Positions 21,501 to 29,516 of a stretch of 64,000 nucleotides of DNA are shown one piece after another. The position numbers and the translations under genes are program-made. The notes beneath the pieces are model-generated. The model saw only the letters and a program-made list of their open reading frames with translations. It had not been told where the DNA came from and made no database searches. The stretch's first letter is position 1. Every line of letters starts with the position of its first letter. Origin of the DNA: Methylophilus sp. DW102 (GTDB lineage Bacteria; Pseudomonadota; Gammaproteobacteria; Burkholderiales; Methylophilaceae); the NCBI RefSeq assembly GCF_037076555.1, contig NZ_AP029023.1, forward strand, positions 1,612,001-1,676,000, written 5' to 3'.

Positions 21501-22031
21501 TTACTTGAGATGGGGTTTGATCTTGCCGAGAATTTCTTCACTTTCCGGACGTGTCATACTGTTAAAAGAATAGACCTTCTGCCCGCCTGGCAAAATCAGA
21601 TATTTGTAGAAATTCCATTGTGGTGCCTGCCCTGTTTGTTTGATCAGTTGCTGATAAAGCGGATTGGCGCCACTTCCAGTCACGCTGGACTTTTCAACCA
21701 TAGGAAACTTGACCGAATAAGTCAGCTTGCAAAAGTCGCCAATCTGCTTGTTGTTGCCAGGCTCCTGACGGAAATCATTGGAGGGGAAGCCAATCACCAC
21801 CAGCCCTTTATCTTTATATTGCTCATACATGGCCTCCAACGCTTCAAACTGTGGCGTGAATCCGCATTTGCTGGCAGTGTTCACAATGAGCACTGGCTTG
21901 TCCTGAAATTGACAAAAATCGACAGTTTGACCTTGCAGTGTCTTAAACTGGTGCTGGTATAACGGTAGACATTCTGCCTCAGCCATGGATACCCCCCCCA
22001 GGGTTAAAAACATCAATATAAAACTGCGCAT
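21501..22031 (-). CDS. Exported glutathione peroxidase family protein
   Basis: Thiol peroxidase of the glutathione peroxidase family, cysteine type. The 176-aa protein has a signal peptide (MRSFILMFLTLGGVSMAEA), so it should act in the periplasm, where thioredoxin-like donors rather than glutathione may reduce it. The catalytic site is NTASKCGFTPQF (Cys in place of selenocysteine), with the second motif GFPSNDF and a WNFYKYL active-site segment. I chose the ATG at 22031 because GGAGAG lies 8 bp upstream; a longer frame begins at 22100. It is a single-gene unit divergent from the small gene at 22253. Confidence 0.88.
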   Translation of the reverse strand: MRSFILMFLTLGGVSMAEAECLPLYQHQFKTLQGQTVDFCQFQDKPVLIVNTASKCGFTPQFEALEAMYEQYKDKGLVVIGFPSNDFRQEPGNNKQIGDFCKLTYSVKFPMVEKSSVTGSGANPLYQQLIKQTGQAPQWNFYKYLILPGGQKVYSFNSMTRPESEEILGKIKPHLK

Positions 22032-22167
22032 TGCATCTCTCCAAATAGTTATGATTGTGTTATGCCTTTGTAGACAATGTGTTAGCTTGATTGTTCTCAA
22101 TTAAGTTTTCATATTTTACTTTTTTTAATAGGTGCCGTTAACCTTCTTGTAAGGAACCTTTGCCATG

Positions 22168-22185
22168 CTTGGCACAGTCTATGCT
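22168..22185 (+). promoter_or_regulatory. Sigma54-type promoter candidate
   Basis: TTGGCACAGTCTATGCT matches the -24/-12 consensus TTGGCACGNNNNTTGCT. The GG and GC doublets are exactly 12 bp apart, the spacing sigma54 requires. It faces the 57-aa gene starting at 22253, with a predicted 5' leader of about 55 nt. Flagellar and nitrogen regulons commonly use sigma54, but no activator site was identified. Confidence 0.5.
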
Positions 22186-22252
22186 AAAGATGTTCTAAAG
22201 CAATTTGATACTGACAGGTTTTGTTAACAGAATAACGTCATGGGAGATCATC

Positions 22253-22426
22253 ATGTTACAAAAAGCAGCACCTAACGATAAATTCAAGAAAATCGATCAA
22301 ATGCTCGAAGACTTTGCCGGCGATGAAGTCGATGATTATGACAGTGGCTATGGTAGCTATGAAAAAAGTCATAAGCACTACTCTGCCGATGAAGATGCAT
22401 TGATGAATATTGATGATTTGTATTGA
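22253..22426 (+). CDS. Small acidic protein of unknown function
   Basis: A 57-aa protein that I do not recognise. It starts at an ATG with GGGAG 6 bp upstream, a better start than the in-frame ATT/ATG frame beginning at 22205. The C-terminal two thirds are rich in Asp, Tyr, Ser and His (DEVDDYDSGYGSYEKSHKHY) and the protein ends NIDDLY. There is no signal peptide or membrane segment. It is a free-standing unit between a glutathione peroxidase gene and queD, preceded by a sigma54-like promoter. The clear ribosome site and promoter argue that it is real. Confidence 0.6.
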   Translation: MLQKAAPNDKFKKIDQMLEDFAGDEVDDYDSGYGSYEKSHKHYSADEDALMNIDDLY

Positions 22427-22481
22427 TGCATGCACTTGCATTTGCAATCCGTGATCGCGCATCAGCGTGAGCCGTGGTTGC

Positions 22482-22490
22482 TGATATAAT
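22482..22490 (+). promoter_or_regulatory. Extended -10 promoter of queD
   Basis: TGATATAAT combines the extended TGN motif with a perfect TATAAT. It ends 6 bp before the queD ATG, so transcription would start at or next to the initiation codon and give a leaderless mRNA. No -35 element and no Shine-Dalgarno sequence are visible, in agreement with that. Confidence 0.5.
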
Positions 22491-22496
22491 GGCGTG

Positions 22497-22943
22497 ATGG
22501 AAATTACTACACGCTTGGAATTCGATGCGGGCCATCGCATTCCTGATCACAAGAGTCAATGCCGTAATCTGCACGGTCATCGCTACGCAATTGAAATTAC
22601 ACTGTCTGGAGAGGTGATTCATGCAGAGCATGCCTCTGAAAATGGCATGGTAATGGATTTTGCCGATGTAAAAAGAATTGCCCGTGAAACCATTGTCGAT
22701 CGCTGGGACCATGCTTTTCTGGTCTACCATGGCGATACGGCGGTGCTGGATTTTCTAAACAGCTTGCCCAATCACAAGACTGTGGTGTTCCCAACCATCC
22801 CGACGGCAGAAAACATGGCTGCGGAAGCCTTTAAGCTGCTCAAGGCCCAATATCGTGATACCTTCGGCAATCAGCTCAAGCTGGTAAGGGTTCGCCTTTA
22901 CGAAACGCCCAATAGCTGGACGGACGCATTCGATCAGAAATAG
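22497..22943 (+). CDS. queD: 6-carboxy-5,6,7,8-tetrahydropterin synthase QueD
   Basis: Converts dihydroneopterin triphosphate to 6-carboxytetrahydropterin in preQ0/queuosine synthesis. The 148-aa protein begins MEITTRLEFDAGHRI and shows the zinc-binding histidines in DAGHRI and NLHGHRY, the RWDHAFL motif and the C-terminal YETPNSW. A GTG lies one codon upstream. It belongs to the PTPS family; the family also includes pterin-synthesis enzymes, but the nearby queF favours QueD. Confidence 0.92.
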   Translation: MEITTRLEFDAGHRIPDHKSQCRNLHGHRYAIEITLSGEVIHAEHASENGMVMDFADVKRIARETIVDRWDHAFLVYHGDTAVLDFLNSLPNHKTVVFPTIPTAENMAAEAFKLLKAQYRDTFGNQLKLVRVRLYETPNSWTDAFDQK

Positions 22944-22956
22944 TCTGCGATCAGAA

Positions 22957-23874
22957 TTAATTTTCCAGCGCACTCAACGCTGGCATGACTTGCGCAAGTG
23001 ATGTGTCCCATCCCGGCAAACGCACACCAAACACCTGCTCCAGCTTATCACTGACCAGCCTTGAGTTTTGAGGGCGTCTGGCAGGCGTTGGGTATTCTGC
23101 AGTTGATATGGCTTGCAGCTCTTTAAGTAGCAAGGCGGGCCAGCCCTGTTTTAGCGCCAGCGCTTGATACTGCGCCACAATCTCACTGGCAAAACCATAC
23201 CAGGTGGTTTCACCTCGATTCACCAAATGATAAATCCCGGTTTGTTCAGCGTTGTGCGGATGCCAGCGTTCAATTAATTGCGCGACTGCTTCAGCAATCG
23301 CGATATCGGCCGTGGGGGCGCCATGCTGGTCTGCCACAATGCGTAGTTGTTCACTACTCTGTGCTAACCGAATGATGGTTTTGAGGAAGTTTTTGCCGTA
23401 GCTGCCATAGACCCAGCTGGTACGCAGGATGAGATGCGGGAGGCCAACCTCAGCAATTGCCTGCTCGCCAGCAAGTTTGCTGGCGCCATAAACACTGACT
23501 GGATTAACTGCGTCAGTTTCAAGGTAAGCTGTGGCTTTGCTGCCGTCATATACATAGTCAGTCGAGAAATGGATCAGCGCTGCATTCAGTCGTGCGGCTT
23601 CTTCTGCAATGATTTGTGGGGCCGTGGCGTTGATGGCAAAGGCAAGTTCACGCTCGGTTTCGGCCTGGTCTACCGCGGTATAGGCGGCAGGGTTAATAAT
23701 CAGGTCTGGTTTGACCTGGCGGATGACTTGTCGGATGTGCACTGGCTGACTGAGGTCCAGTTGTTGGCGGGTACAGCTGATTAGCTGTACTTGAGCAATG
23801 GGCTGTTGTTGCAGCTGTGCGGCAAGTGCATGCCCCACTTGACCATTGACGCCTGTTAACAGGATTTTTTTCAT
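22957..23874 (-). CDS. rfbD: dTDP-4-dehydrorhamnose reductase
   Basis: Last enzyme of dTDP-L-rhamnose synthesis, reducing dTDP-4-keto-L-rhamnose with NAD(P)H. The 305-aa protein has the Rossmann motif GVNGQVG (residues 8-14), DYVYDG, and the catalytic YGASKLAGE. I took the ATG at 23874, where homologues begin (MKKILLTGVNG). It is the last gene of rfbB-rfbA-rfbC-rfbD, 39 bp after rfbC. The product feeds rhamnose into lipopolysaccharide or exopolysaccharide, but no glycosyltransferase lies in the window. Confidence 0.94.
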   Translation of the reverse strand: MKKILLTGVNGQVGHALAAQLQQQPIAQVQLISCTRQQLDLSQPVHIRQVIRQVKPDLIINPAAYTAVDQAETERELAFAINATAPQIIAEEAARLNAALIHFSTDYVYDGSKATAYLETDAVNPVSVYGASKLAGEQAIAEVGLPHLILRTSWVYGSYGKNFLKTIIRLAQSSEQLRIVADQHGAPTADIAIAEAVAQLIERWHPHNAEQTGIYHLVNRGETTWYGFASEIVAQYQALALKQGWPALLLKELQAISTAEYPTPARRPQNSRLVSDKLEQVFGVRLPGWDTSLAQVMPALSALEN

Positions 23875-23913
23875 ATGCGTGAGCAAGGTCCGAATCAAAG
23901 AATATGCTAATAA

Positions 23914-24459
23914 TTAGTCAAATTTGGGCGCCTGTGCCCAGGGGAGCCCTTGCTGATCTTTGGCAGACAGGCTGGGGGGCATGTCCAACGGCCAGTCTAT
24001 GCCAATCGTCGGGTCATCCCATTTAAGGCAGGCCTCATATTGTGGCGCATAGTAATCCGTTGTTTTATACAGAAAGTCAGCCGTGTCAGAGAGCACGACA
24101 AAGCCATGCGCGAAGCCAGGCGGAATCCATAGCTGACGGTGATTGTCAGCGCTTAAATGCACGCCTTCCCATAATCCAAAGGTCGCAGAACTCTGACGCA
24201 GATCGACCGCGACATCAAACACTTCTCCGGCAACCACTCTCACCAGTTTTCCCTGCGCTTGCTGGACTTGATAATGCAGACCGCGTAATACGCCTTTGGC
24301 CGAACGGGAATGGTTATCTTGCACGAATGTCACATCGAGCCCTGTGGCTTGTTTAAAGGCTTGCGCATTGAAGCTCTCTATAAAGAAGCCTCGTGCATCG
24401 CCGAATACCTTGGGTTCTAGAATCAACACCTCTGGAATTTTGGTCGCAGTCACCAGCAT
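23914..24459 (-). CDS. rfbC: dTDP-4-dehydrorhamnose 3,5-epimerase
   Basis: Third enzyme of dTDP-rhamnose synthesis; epimerises carbons 3 and 5 of the keto sugar. The 181-aa cupin has the catalytic histidine in VLRGLHYQ, the NHSRSAKG motif before it, and the PPGFAHGFVVLSD strand typical of RmlC. It overlaps the rfbA stop by one base, so the genes are translationally coupled. Confidence 0.96.
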   Translation of the reverse strand: MLVTATKIPEVLILEPKVFGDARGFFIESFNAQAFKQATGLDVTFVQDNHSRSAKGVLRGLHYQVQQAQGKLVRVVAGEVFDVAVDLRQSSATFGLWEGVHLSADNHRQLWIPPGFAHGFVVLSDTADFLYKTTDYYAPQYEACLKWDDPTIGIDWPLDMPPSLSAKDQQGLPWAQAPKFD

Positions 24460-25340
24460 TAAAATACCCGCTCTTTTAAAATCATCTTCAAATACTGTCC
24501 GTACCCATTCTTGGCATATTTATCCGCCAGTTTGTCCAGTTGCTCTGCATTGATAAAGCCCTGGCGATAGGCGATTTCTTCCAGACAGGCAATCTTCAGG
24601 CCCTGACGCTTTTCAATCGTTTGAATAAAGCCACTGGCTTCCAGCAGTGATTCGTGGGTACCAGTATCCAGCCAGGCCATGCCACGCCCCATGACTTCGA
24701 CATTGAGGTCCCCAGAGGCCAAATAATGCTTGTTGACGTCAGTGATCTCGAGTTCGCCACGGGCCGAGGGCTTGAGGTTCTTGGCAATCTCAACCACGCG
24801 CTGATCGTAAAAATACAGCCCAGTCACCGCATAGCGCGATTTGGGTTGTGTAGGCTTTTCTTCCAGGCTGATGGCCGTGCCGTGCGTATCAAACTCGACC
24901 ACGCCATAGCGCTCGGGGTCGTTGACCGGGTAGGCAAACACGGTGGCGCCCTGCTCGCGTTTACCGGCAGTCATGGCCATGTCACCGAGCTCATGCCCGT
25001 AAAAAATATTGTCGCCGAGCACTAGGGCGCTGCTGTCGTTACCAATGAACGACTTGCCGAGGATAAAGGCTTGTGCCAGCCCATCGGGTGAGGGTTGTAC
25101 CTGGTATTCAATGCGCATGCCCCATTGACTACCATCGCCTAGCAGTTCTTTAAAGCGTGGTGTGTCCATCGGGGTAGAAATAATCAACACTTCCCGGATG
25201 CCTGCCAGCATGAGTGCGGACAGGGGGTAGTAGATCATGGGTTTGTCATACACCGGCAACAGTTGTTTGGAGACGACTTGCGTCACTGGATATAAGCGGG
25301 TGCCGGAGCCACCGGCCAATACGATGCCTTTTCTTGCCAT
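24459..25340 (-). CDS. rfbA: Glucose-1-phosphate thymidylyltransferase
   Basis: First enzyme of the dTDP-rhamnose pathway, making dTDP-glucose from dTTP and glucose-1-phosphate. The 293-aa protein carries the nucleotide-binding signature [13 protein letters not shown], the [16 protein letters not shown] segment, the LGDNIFYG metal site and the [13 protein letters not shown] motif. It shares a base with rfbB upstream and one with rfbC downstream. Confidence 0.97.
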   Translation of the reverse strand: MARKGIVLAGGSGTRLYPVTQVVSKQLLPVYDKPMIYYPLSALMLAGIREVLIISTPMDTPRFKELLGDGSQWGMRIEYQVQPSPDGLAQAFILGKSFIGNDSSALVLGDNIFYGHELGDMAMTAGKREQGATVFAYPVNDPERYGVVEFDTHGTAISLEEKPTQPKSRYAVTGLYFYDQRVVEIAKNLKPSARGELEITDVNKHYLASGDLNVEVMGRGMAWLDTGTHESLLEASGFIQTIEKRQGLKIACLEEIAYRQGFINAEQLDKLADKYAKNGYGQYLKMILKERVF

Positions 25341-26425
25341 TATGCCAACTCCTCGCCACGTTCATGGTAGTTTGTACTGAGCCAGTGCTGGTATTCACCG
25401 CTGGTGACGCGTGCCACCCATTGGGTATGCTCCAGATACCAGCGCACCGTTTTACGGATCCCGGTTTCAAAGGTTTCCTGAGGTTTCCAGCCTAAGGTCT
25501 GCTCGATCTTGCTGGCGTCAATGGCGTAACGCAGGTCATGACCGGGACGGTCTTTGACAAACGTAATCTGATCGCGGTAGCTGCCTTGTGCTTTGGGCTG
25601 CTCCTGATCGAGGATGTCGCACAGCGTATGTACAACGTCCAGATTGGTTTTCTCATTCCAGCCACCAATATTGTATGTCTCGCCAGGCAGGCCCTTGGCC
25701 AGCACTTCACGGATGGCATTGCAGTGGTCTTCGACATACAGCCAGTCACGGATATTGCTGCCATTCCCATAGATCGGCAAGGGTTTGCCAGACAAGGCGT
25801 TATGAATTACTAATGGAATCAGTTTTTCTGGGAAGTGGTAAGGGCCATAATTGTTGGAACAATTGGTGGTGAGGGTCGGCAGGCCATAGGTGTGATGATA
25901 GGCACGCACCAGATGATCTGAGGCCGCTTTTGAGGCTGAATATGGACTATTGGGCTGATAAGGGTTGGTTTCCTTGAATGCAGGATCATTGGGTTCCAGT
26001 GAGCCATAGACTTCATCGGTAGACACATGCAGGAAACGGAACGACTGTTGTGACTCTACCGGCAATGCTTGCCAATAGGCCCTGACCTCTTCGAGCAGAT
26101 TAAACGTACCGACCACATTGGTCTGGATAAACGCATCCGGCCCGTGGATAGAGCGGTCTACATGACTTTCTGCAGCAAAATTAAGCACCGCCCTGGGCTT
26201 GTGGGTTTCCAGCAAAGTTTTAACCGCAGCGCGGTCACCGATATCCGCATGAATGAAGACATGGTCCGGGTCGTGGCTAATCTCCGCCAGATTTTCCATG
26301 TTGCCAGCATAGGTGAGCTTGTCCAGATTGACCAGTTTACCCAGCTTCAGCTTTACCCAGGCATTGACGAAATTGCTGCCGATAAAACCGGCACCCCCGG
26401 TCACTACAATGGTGTCTGTGTGCAT
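25340..26425 (-). CDS. rfbB: dTDP-glucose 4,6-dehydratase
   Basis: Second enzyme of dTDP-rhamnose synthesis and first gene of the operon. The 361-aa short-chain dehydrogenase has the NAD motif [10 protein letters not shown] (residues 9-18), VSTDEVYG with the catalytic Thr-Asp-Glu, and [12 protein letters not shown] with the YxxxK pair. Neighbours fix the substrate as dTDP-glucose. Confidence 0.97.
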   Translation of the reverse strand: MHTDTIVVTGGAGFIGSNFVNAWVKLKLGKLVNLDKLTYAGNMENLAEISHDPDHVFIHADIGDRAAVKTLLETHKPRAVLNFAAESHVDRSIHGPDAFIQTNVVGTFNLLEEVRAYWQALPVESQQSFRFLHVSTDEVYGSLEPNDPAFKETNPYQPNSPYSASKAASDHLVRAYHHTYGLPTLTTNCSNNYGPYHFPEKLIPLVIHNALSGKPLPIYGNGSNIRDWLYVEDHCNAIREVLAKGLPGETYNIGGWNEKTNLDVVHTLCDILDQEQPKAQGSYRDQITFVKDRPGHDLRYAIDASKIEQTLGWKPQETFETGIRKTVRWYLEHTQWVARVTSGEYQHWLSTNYHERGEELA

Positions 26426-26469
26426 AAAATCTCTGCTTAATAGTGATTACAACTTGGAAATATCTTTTG

Positions 26470-26497
26470 ATACTACCGCAAGCACCCGGCATGTAAA
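26470..26497 (-). promoter_or_regulatory. Promoter candidate of the rfbBACD operon
   Basis: On the minus strand TTTACA and TAGTAT are 16 bp apart, about 45 bp upstream of rfbB and downstream of dnaQ. Each hexamer differs from consensus at one or two positions. Confidence 0.45.
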
Positions 26498-26547
26498 GAG
26501 TGAATAAGCGCAGCAGAGCCGCATCAAATCACAACAAAAGACGGTCG

Positions 26548-27228
26548 TCACCAGGGTGAAGCGCCAGACTTGCTAAGACTTTCTATATATTGCTGATGGC
26601 TGGCCAACTCCTCTTCGCTCGGCTGCAATCGCTTCAGTGCAGAAAAGTCGACGTCAATATGGCTTTGCGTGGTTTGCTGCTCGGAGGTTGAGAGTTCCAT
26701 CAACAGGCTCTCTTGTCCGCGCGTCATGGCAATGTAGACATCGGCGAGCAATTCCGCATCGAGCAAGGCGCCGTGCAAAGTCCGCTGTGAGTTATCAATA
26801 CCGAAGTGGCGGCACAAGGCATCCAGATTGTTACGCTGGCCGGGACGCATTTCCTTGGCCATTTTCAAGGTATCAACGATACCACTGACGAATGACGGCA
26901 ACGGGTCCAGGTTAAGCCTGGACAACTCCATATTGAGGAAGCCGACATCAAACGGAGCGTTATGAATAATGAGCTCTGCACCACGAATAAACGCAATGAA
27001 ATCCTGTGCAATTTGCGCAAAAAGCGGCTTATCTTGCAAAAACTCCAGCGAAATGCCATGTACTTCCTGCGCACCGGCATCAATCTCACGCTCGGGATTG
27101 ATATACAAGTGAAAGTGACGCTGGGTTGGTCGGCGGTTCAGCATCTCCACCGCCGCAATTTCAATAATTCGATGTCCCTGATCGGGATAGAGGCCAGTGG
27201 TCTCGGTATCGAGGAAAATCTGTCTCAT
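26548..27228 (-). CDS. dnaQ: DNA polymerase III epsilon subunit (3'-5' proofreading exonuclease)
   Basis: Proofreading subunit of the replicative polymerase. The 226-aa protein has the DEDDh motifs: FLDTETTGL (Exo I), HNAPFDVGFLNME (Exo II) and HGALLDAELLADVY (Exo III, with the catalytic His). The C-terminal 50 residues probably bind the alpha subunit. It starts 13 bp after rnhA on the same strand; the rnhA-dnaQ pair is a common arrangement. Confidence 0.96.
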   Translation of the reverse strand: MRQIFLDTETTGLYPDQGHRIIEIAAVEMLNRRPTQRHFHLYINPEREIDAGAQEVHGISLEFLQDKPLFAQIAQDFIAFIRGAELIIHNAPFDVGFLNMELSRLNLDPLPSFVSGIVDTLKMAKEMRPGQRNNLDALCRHFGIDNSQRTLHGALLDAELLADVYIAMTRGQESLLMELSTSEQQTTQSHIDVDFSALKRLQPSEEELASHQQYIESLSKSGASPW

Positions 27229-27241
27229 TTAAGCTACACTC

Positions 27242-27691
27242 CTATCCTATCGCCACGGTTAATACACCTTGATTTGCCAAGGCATCCGCACGCTCGTTGC
27301 CCTCGTTGCCAGCATGACCTTTCACCCAAATCCATTCAATCTGGTGAGGCTGGGCGATGACATCCAACTGTTGCCATAAGTCCGCATTTTTAACCGGCTT
27401 TTTATCCGCCGTACGCCATTGCTTGAGCTTCCAGCCTGCCAACCACTCGGTCATGCCTTTTTGCACATAGCTGGAATCGGTATACACCCTGACATGTGAG
27501 GGTTTCTTAAGCGCCTGCAAGCCTTGAATCACCGCAGTCAGCTCCATACGATTATTGGTGGTCAGCGCTTCGCCACCGTAGAGGGATTTTTCGTGCGAGC
27601 CCGCTTTAAGCCAGACCCCCCAGCCACCGACGCCAGGGTTGCCCTTGCAAGCACCATCAGCGTACATTTCTATCCATTGTTGATTCGACAT
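27242..27691 (-). CDS. rnhA: Ribonuclease HI
   Basis: Cuts RNA in RNA-DNA hybrids. The 149-aa protein has the acidic catalytic set: Asp in [13 protein letters not shown], Glu in NNRMELTA, Asp in VYTDSSYV, and Asp in ERADALA. The basic loop ([17 protein letters not shown]) matches the E. coli-type enzyme. Its start overlaps the end of the methyltransferase gene by 35 bp. Confidence 0.97.
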   Translation of the reverse strand: MSNQQWIEMYADGACKGNPGVGGWGVWLKAGSHEKSLYGGEALTTNNRMELTAVIQGLQALKKPSHVRVYTDSSYVQKGMTEWLAGWKLKQWRTADKKPVKNADLWQQLDVIAQPHQIEWIWVKGHAGNEGNERADALANQGVLTVAIG

Positions 27692-28451
27692 CCGCGCATT
27701 CTAACTGCTTTTGGCCGTTTTTTTGTATGCTGGAACGGCCTTTTCTGACCTGCAACGCCGGATTCAGCGGCAACATTTTCCAGTCTGGTTTTAACAAACG
27801 GATATTGAGCACTCTTTTTTTGGCAATCAGGAAATAAATGCCACCACTCATGCCACACAAGCGTGGCCCCCACCGTTCCAGGCAAGACTGACGCGCCAGC
27901 CAGTCAGGATCATTGAATGGAAAAGCGTGCATCAAATAACCACTACGCACGACCTCAAATCCCAATACACTCAACCAGTCACGAATGCGCCAGGCTGTAA
28001 ACAATCTACTGAAACCGCCTGCCTGCCTGAATTGCCCGACTCTGGCGCGCATGCCTAAACAACTGGCAGGGCTAATTCCGGTCAACACCAAAGTACCTTC
28101 AGGCACCAGTACCCGAAACACTTCGCGTAACGTCTGCTGTGGATCCGCGCACTGCTCCAGCACATGTGGCATGCAAACCAAGTCAACTGAATTTTCGGCA
28201 AATGGCAAAAACTCGCTTTCGCATAACAACGAGGCATTGGCCGAGGCGGTTAGCTGTAGGGAGTGTTTGTAAGGAATCCGGCACTGCTCGAGCAGGTCAT
28301 GCGCAGACCATCCGATCTGCAGAGCATGAAAGCCGAACACATCAGCCACGGCTTGCGCGTACAAAGGCGTTTCACGCGCGACAATATATTGACCCAGAGG
28401 CATTTGTTCAAAGAACACTGACTGGCTTGATTGCAAGATAGATTCCCTCAC
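27657..28451 (-). CDS. SAM-dependent methyltransferase (class I, Methyltransf_11 type)
   Basis: A 264-aa methyltransferase of unknown substrate, of the type commonly encoded beside gloB and rnhA in proteobacteria. A shortened SAM-binding core is visible ([30 protein letters not shown], motifs near residues 95-130), with the strand [15 protein letters not shown] after it. I took the GTG at 28451 because AGAGGTG lies upstream and homologues begin near MPLGQY; a TTG at 28499 is possible. The C-terminal 40 residues overlap rnhA. The glycine-rich first motif is weak, so activity is not certain. Confidence 0.7.
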   Translation of the reverse strand: MRESILQSSQSVFFEQMPLGQYIVARETPLYAQAVADVFGFHALQIGWSAHDLLEQCRIPYKHSLQLTASANASLLCESEFLPFAENSVDLVCMPHVLEQCADPQQTLREVFRVLVPEGTLVLTGISPASCLGMRARVGQFRQAGGFSRLFTAWRIRDWLSVLGFEVVRSGYLMHAFPFNDPDWLARQSCLERWGPRLCGMSGGIYFLIAKKRVLNIRLLKPDWKMLPLNPALQVRKGRSSIQKNGQKQLECADVESTMDRNVR

Positions 28452-28526
28452 GCACTTAAAACACCTCTTGAATACCGTCCAGGGCATCTCCCTTGACAAG
28501 CATCATGATTTTTTCAATGATGCGTG

Positions 28527-29306
28527 ATGGACAAAAGTTCTGCAAGTATAGAAATCATCCCCCTGCCCGCTTTTAGCGACAATTATCTGTGGTTAATTCA
28601 GTCTGGCTCACTGGCCTGGCTGGTTGATCCGGGCGATGCGGACGTGGTTGAAGAGGCTTTGAGCAAGAGAAAACTGAGCTTAAAAGGGATTTTACTCACA
28701 CATCATCATGCAGACCATGTGGGCGGCGCTGCCAGCTTGCAAAAGCATTGGCGCTGTCCTGTCTATGCCCCGGACAGTTCACAGCCGTCTTATCAGGCCA
28801 TGCAGACCATCCCCGTCCACGCCGGGGACACTATCAGTCTGCTGCCAGAAGACATAATAAGCTGCGAAGTGCTTTCGCTGCCGGGCCATACACTTGATCA
28901 TGTGGCTTATTATGTCAATCAGCAGCATTTGTTTAGCGGCGACGTTCTGTTTGGTGCAGGGTGCGGCCGCCTGTTTGAAGGCACGCCTGCACAAATGTAT
29001 GCCTCGCTACAGCAGATTGCCGCGCTTCCCCCAGAAACACTCGTTTACCCGGCGCATGAATATACCGCGCACAATCTTGCTTTTGCGCAGACCATAGAGC
29101 CGGATAACCGCGCATTACTCCAACGTATCGTAACCACCCGCGAGTTACGCCATCAGCAACGCCCCACCCTGCCAACGTCCTTGGCACAAGAATTGGCGAC
29201 CAATCCGTTTTTGCGCTGTGAACAGTTGCGTCTGCGCCCTGAATTTCAATCGCGCTCGGTGCTGGAAGTGTTTACCGAGATCCGCACCCGCCGCAATGAC
29301 TTCTGA
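28527..29306 (+). CDS. gloB: Hydroxyacylglutathione hydrolase (glyoxalase II)
   Basis: Hydrolyses S-lactoylglutathione, the second step of methylglyoxal detoxification. The 259-aa metallo-beta-lactamase-fold protein has the binuclear metal motif THHHADHVGG (residues about 56-65), the later ligands GHTLDH and FSGDVLFGAGCGRLFEG, and the C-terminal YPAHEYT histidine. A GTG three bases before the ATG is possible. It is divergent from the methyltransferase. Confidence 0.95.
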   Translation: MDKSSASIEIIPLPAFSDNYLWLIQSGSLAWLVDPGDADVVEEALSKRKLSLKGILLTHHHADHVGGAASLQKHWRCPVYAPDSSQPSYQAMQTIPVHAGDTISLLPEDIISCEVLSLPGHTLDHVAYYVNQQHLFSGDVLFGAGCGRLFEGTPAQMYASLQQIAALPPETLVYPAHEYTAHNLAFAQTIEPDNRALLQRIVTTRELRHQQRPTLPTSLAQELATNPFLRCEQLRLRPEFQSRSVLEVFTEIRTRRNDF

Positions 29307-29348
29307 TCGCACAACCTTCAAGCACAGTCTGGGCTCGCTGGCAAGGGC

Positions 29349-29376
29349 TTGTCTCCCCCCGAATTTAACGTAGAAT
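29349..29376 (+). promoter_or_regulatory. Promoter candidate for the lytic transglycosylase gene
   Basis: TTGTCT and TAGAAT are 16 bp apart, followed by a leader of about 130 nt before the ATG at 29517. This sits in the 210-bp gap after gloB. Confidence 0.45.
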
Positions 29377-29516
29377 GATGTCCTCCTTAAAGCGCTTGTG
29401 TGCGTTAGGCCTATCTCAAACAGATCGGCGCGGCCGCTACGGCCATCCGGATTTAGCAATCCATGTGTATCCGCTCTGCCGGATGCACAACACTCTCAGG
29501 ATAAAGTATTACCGTC

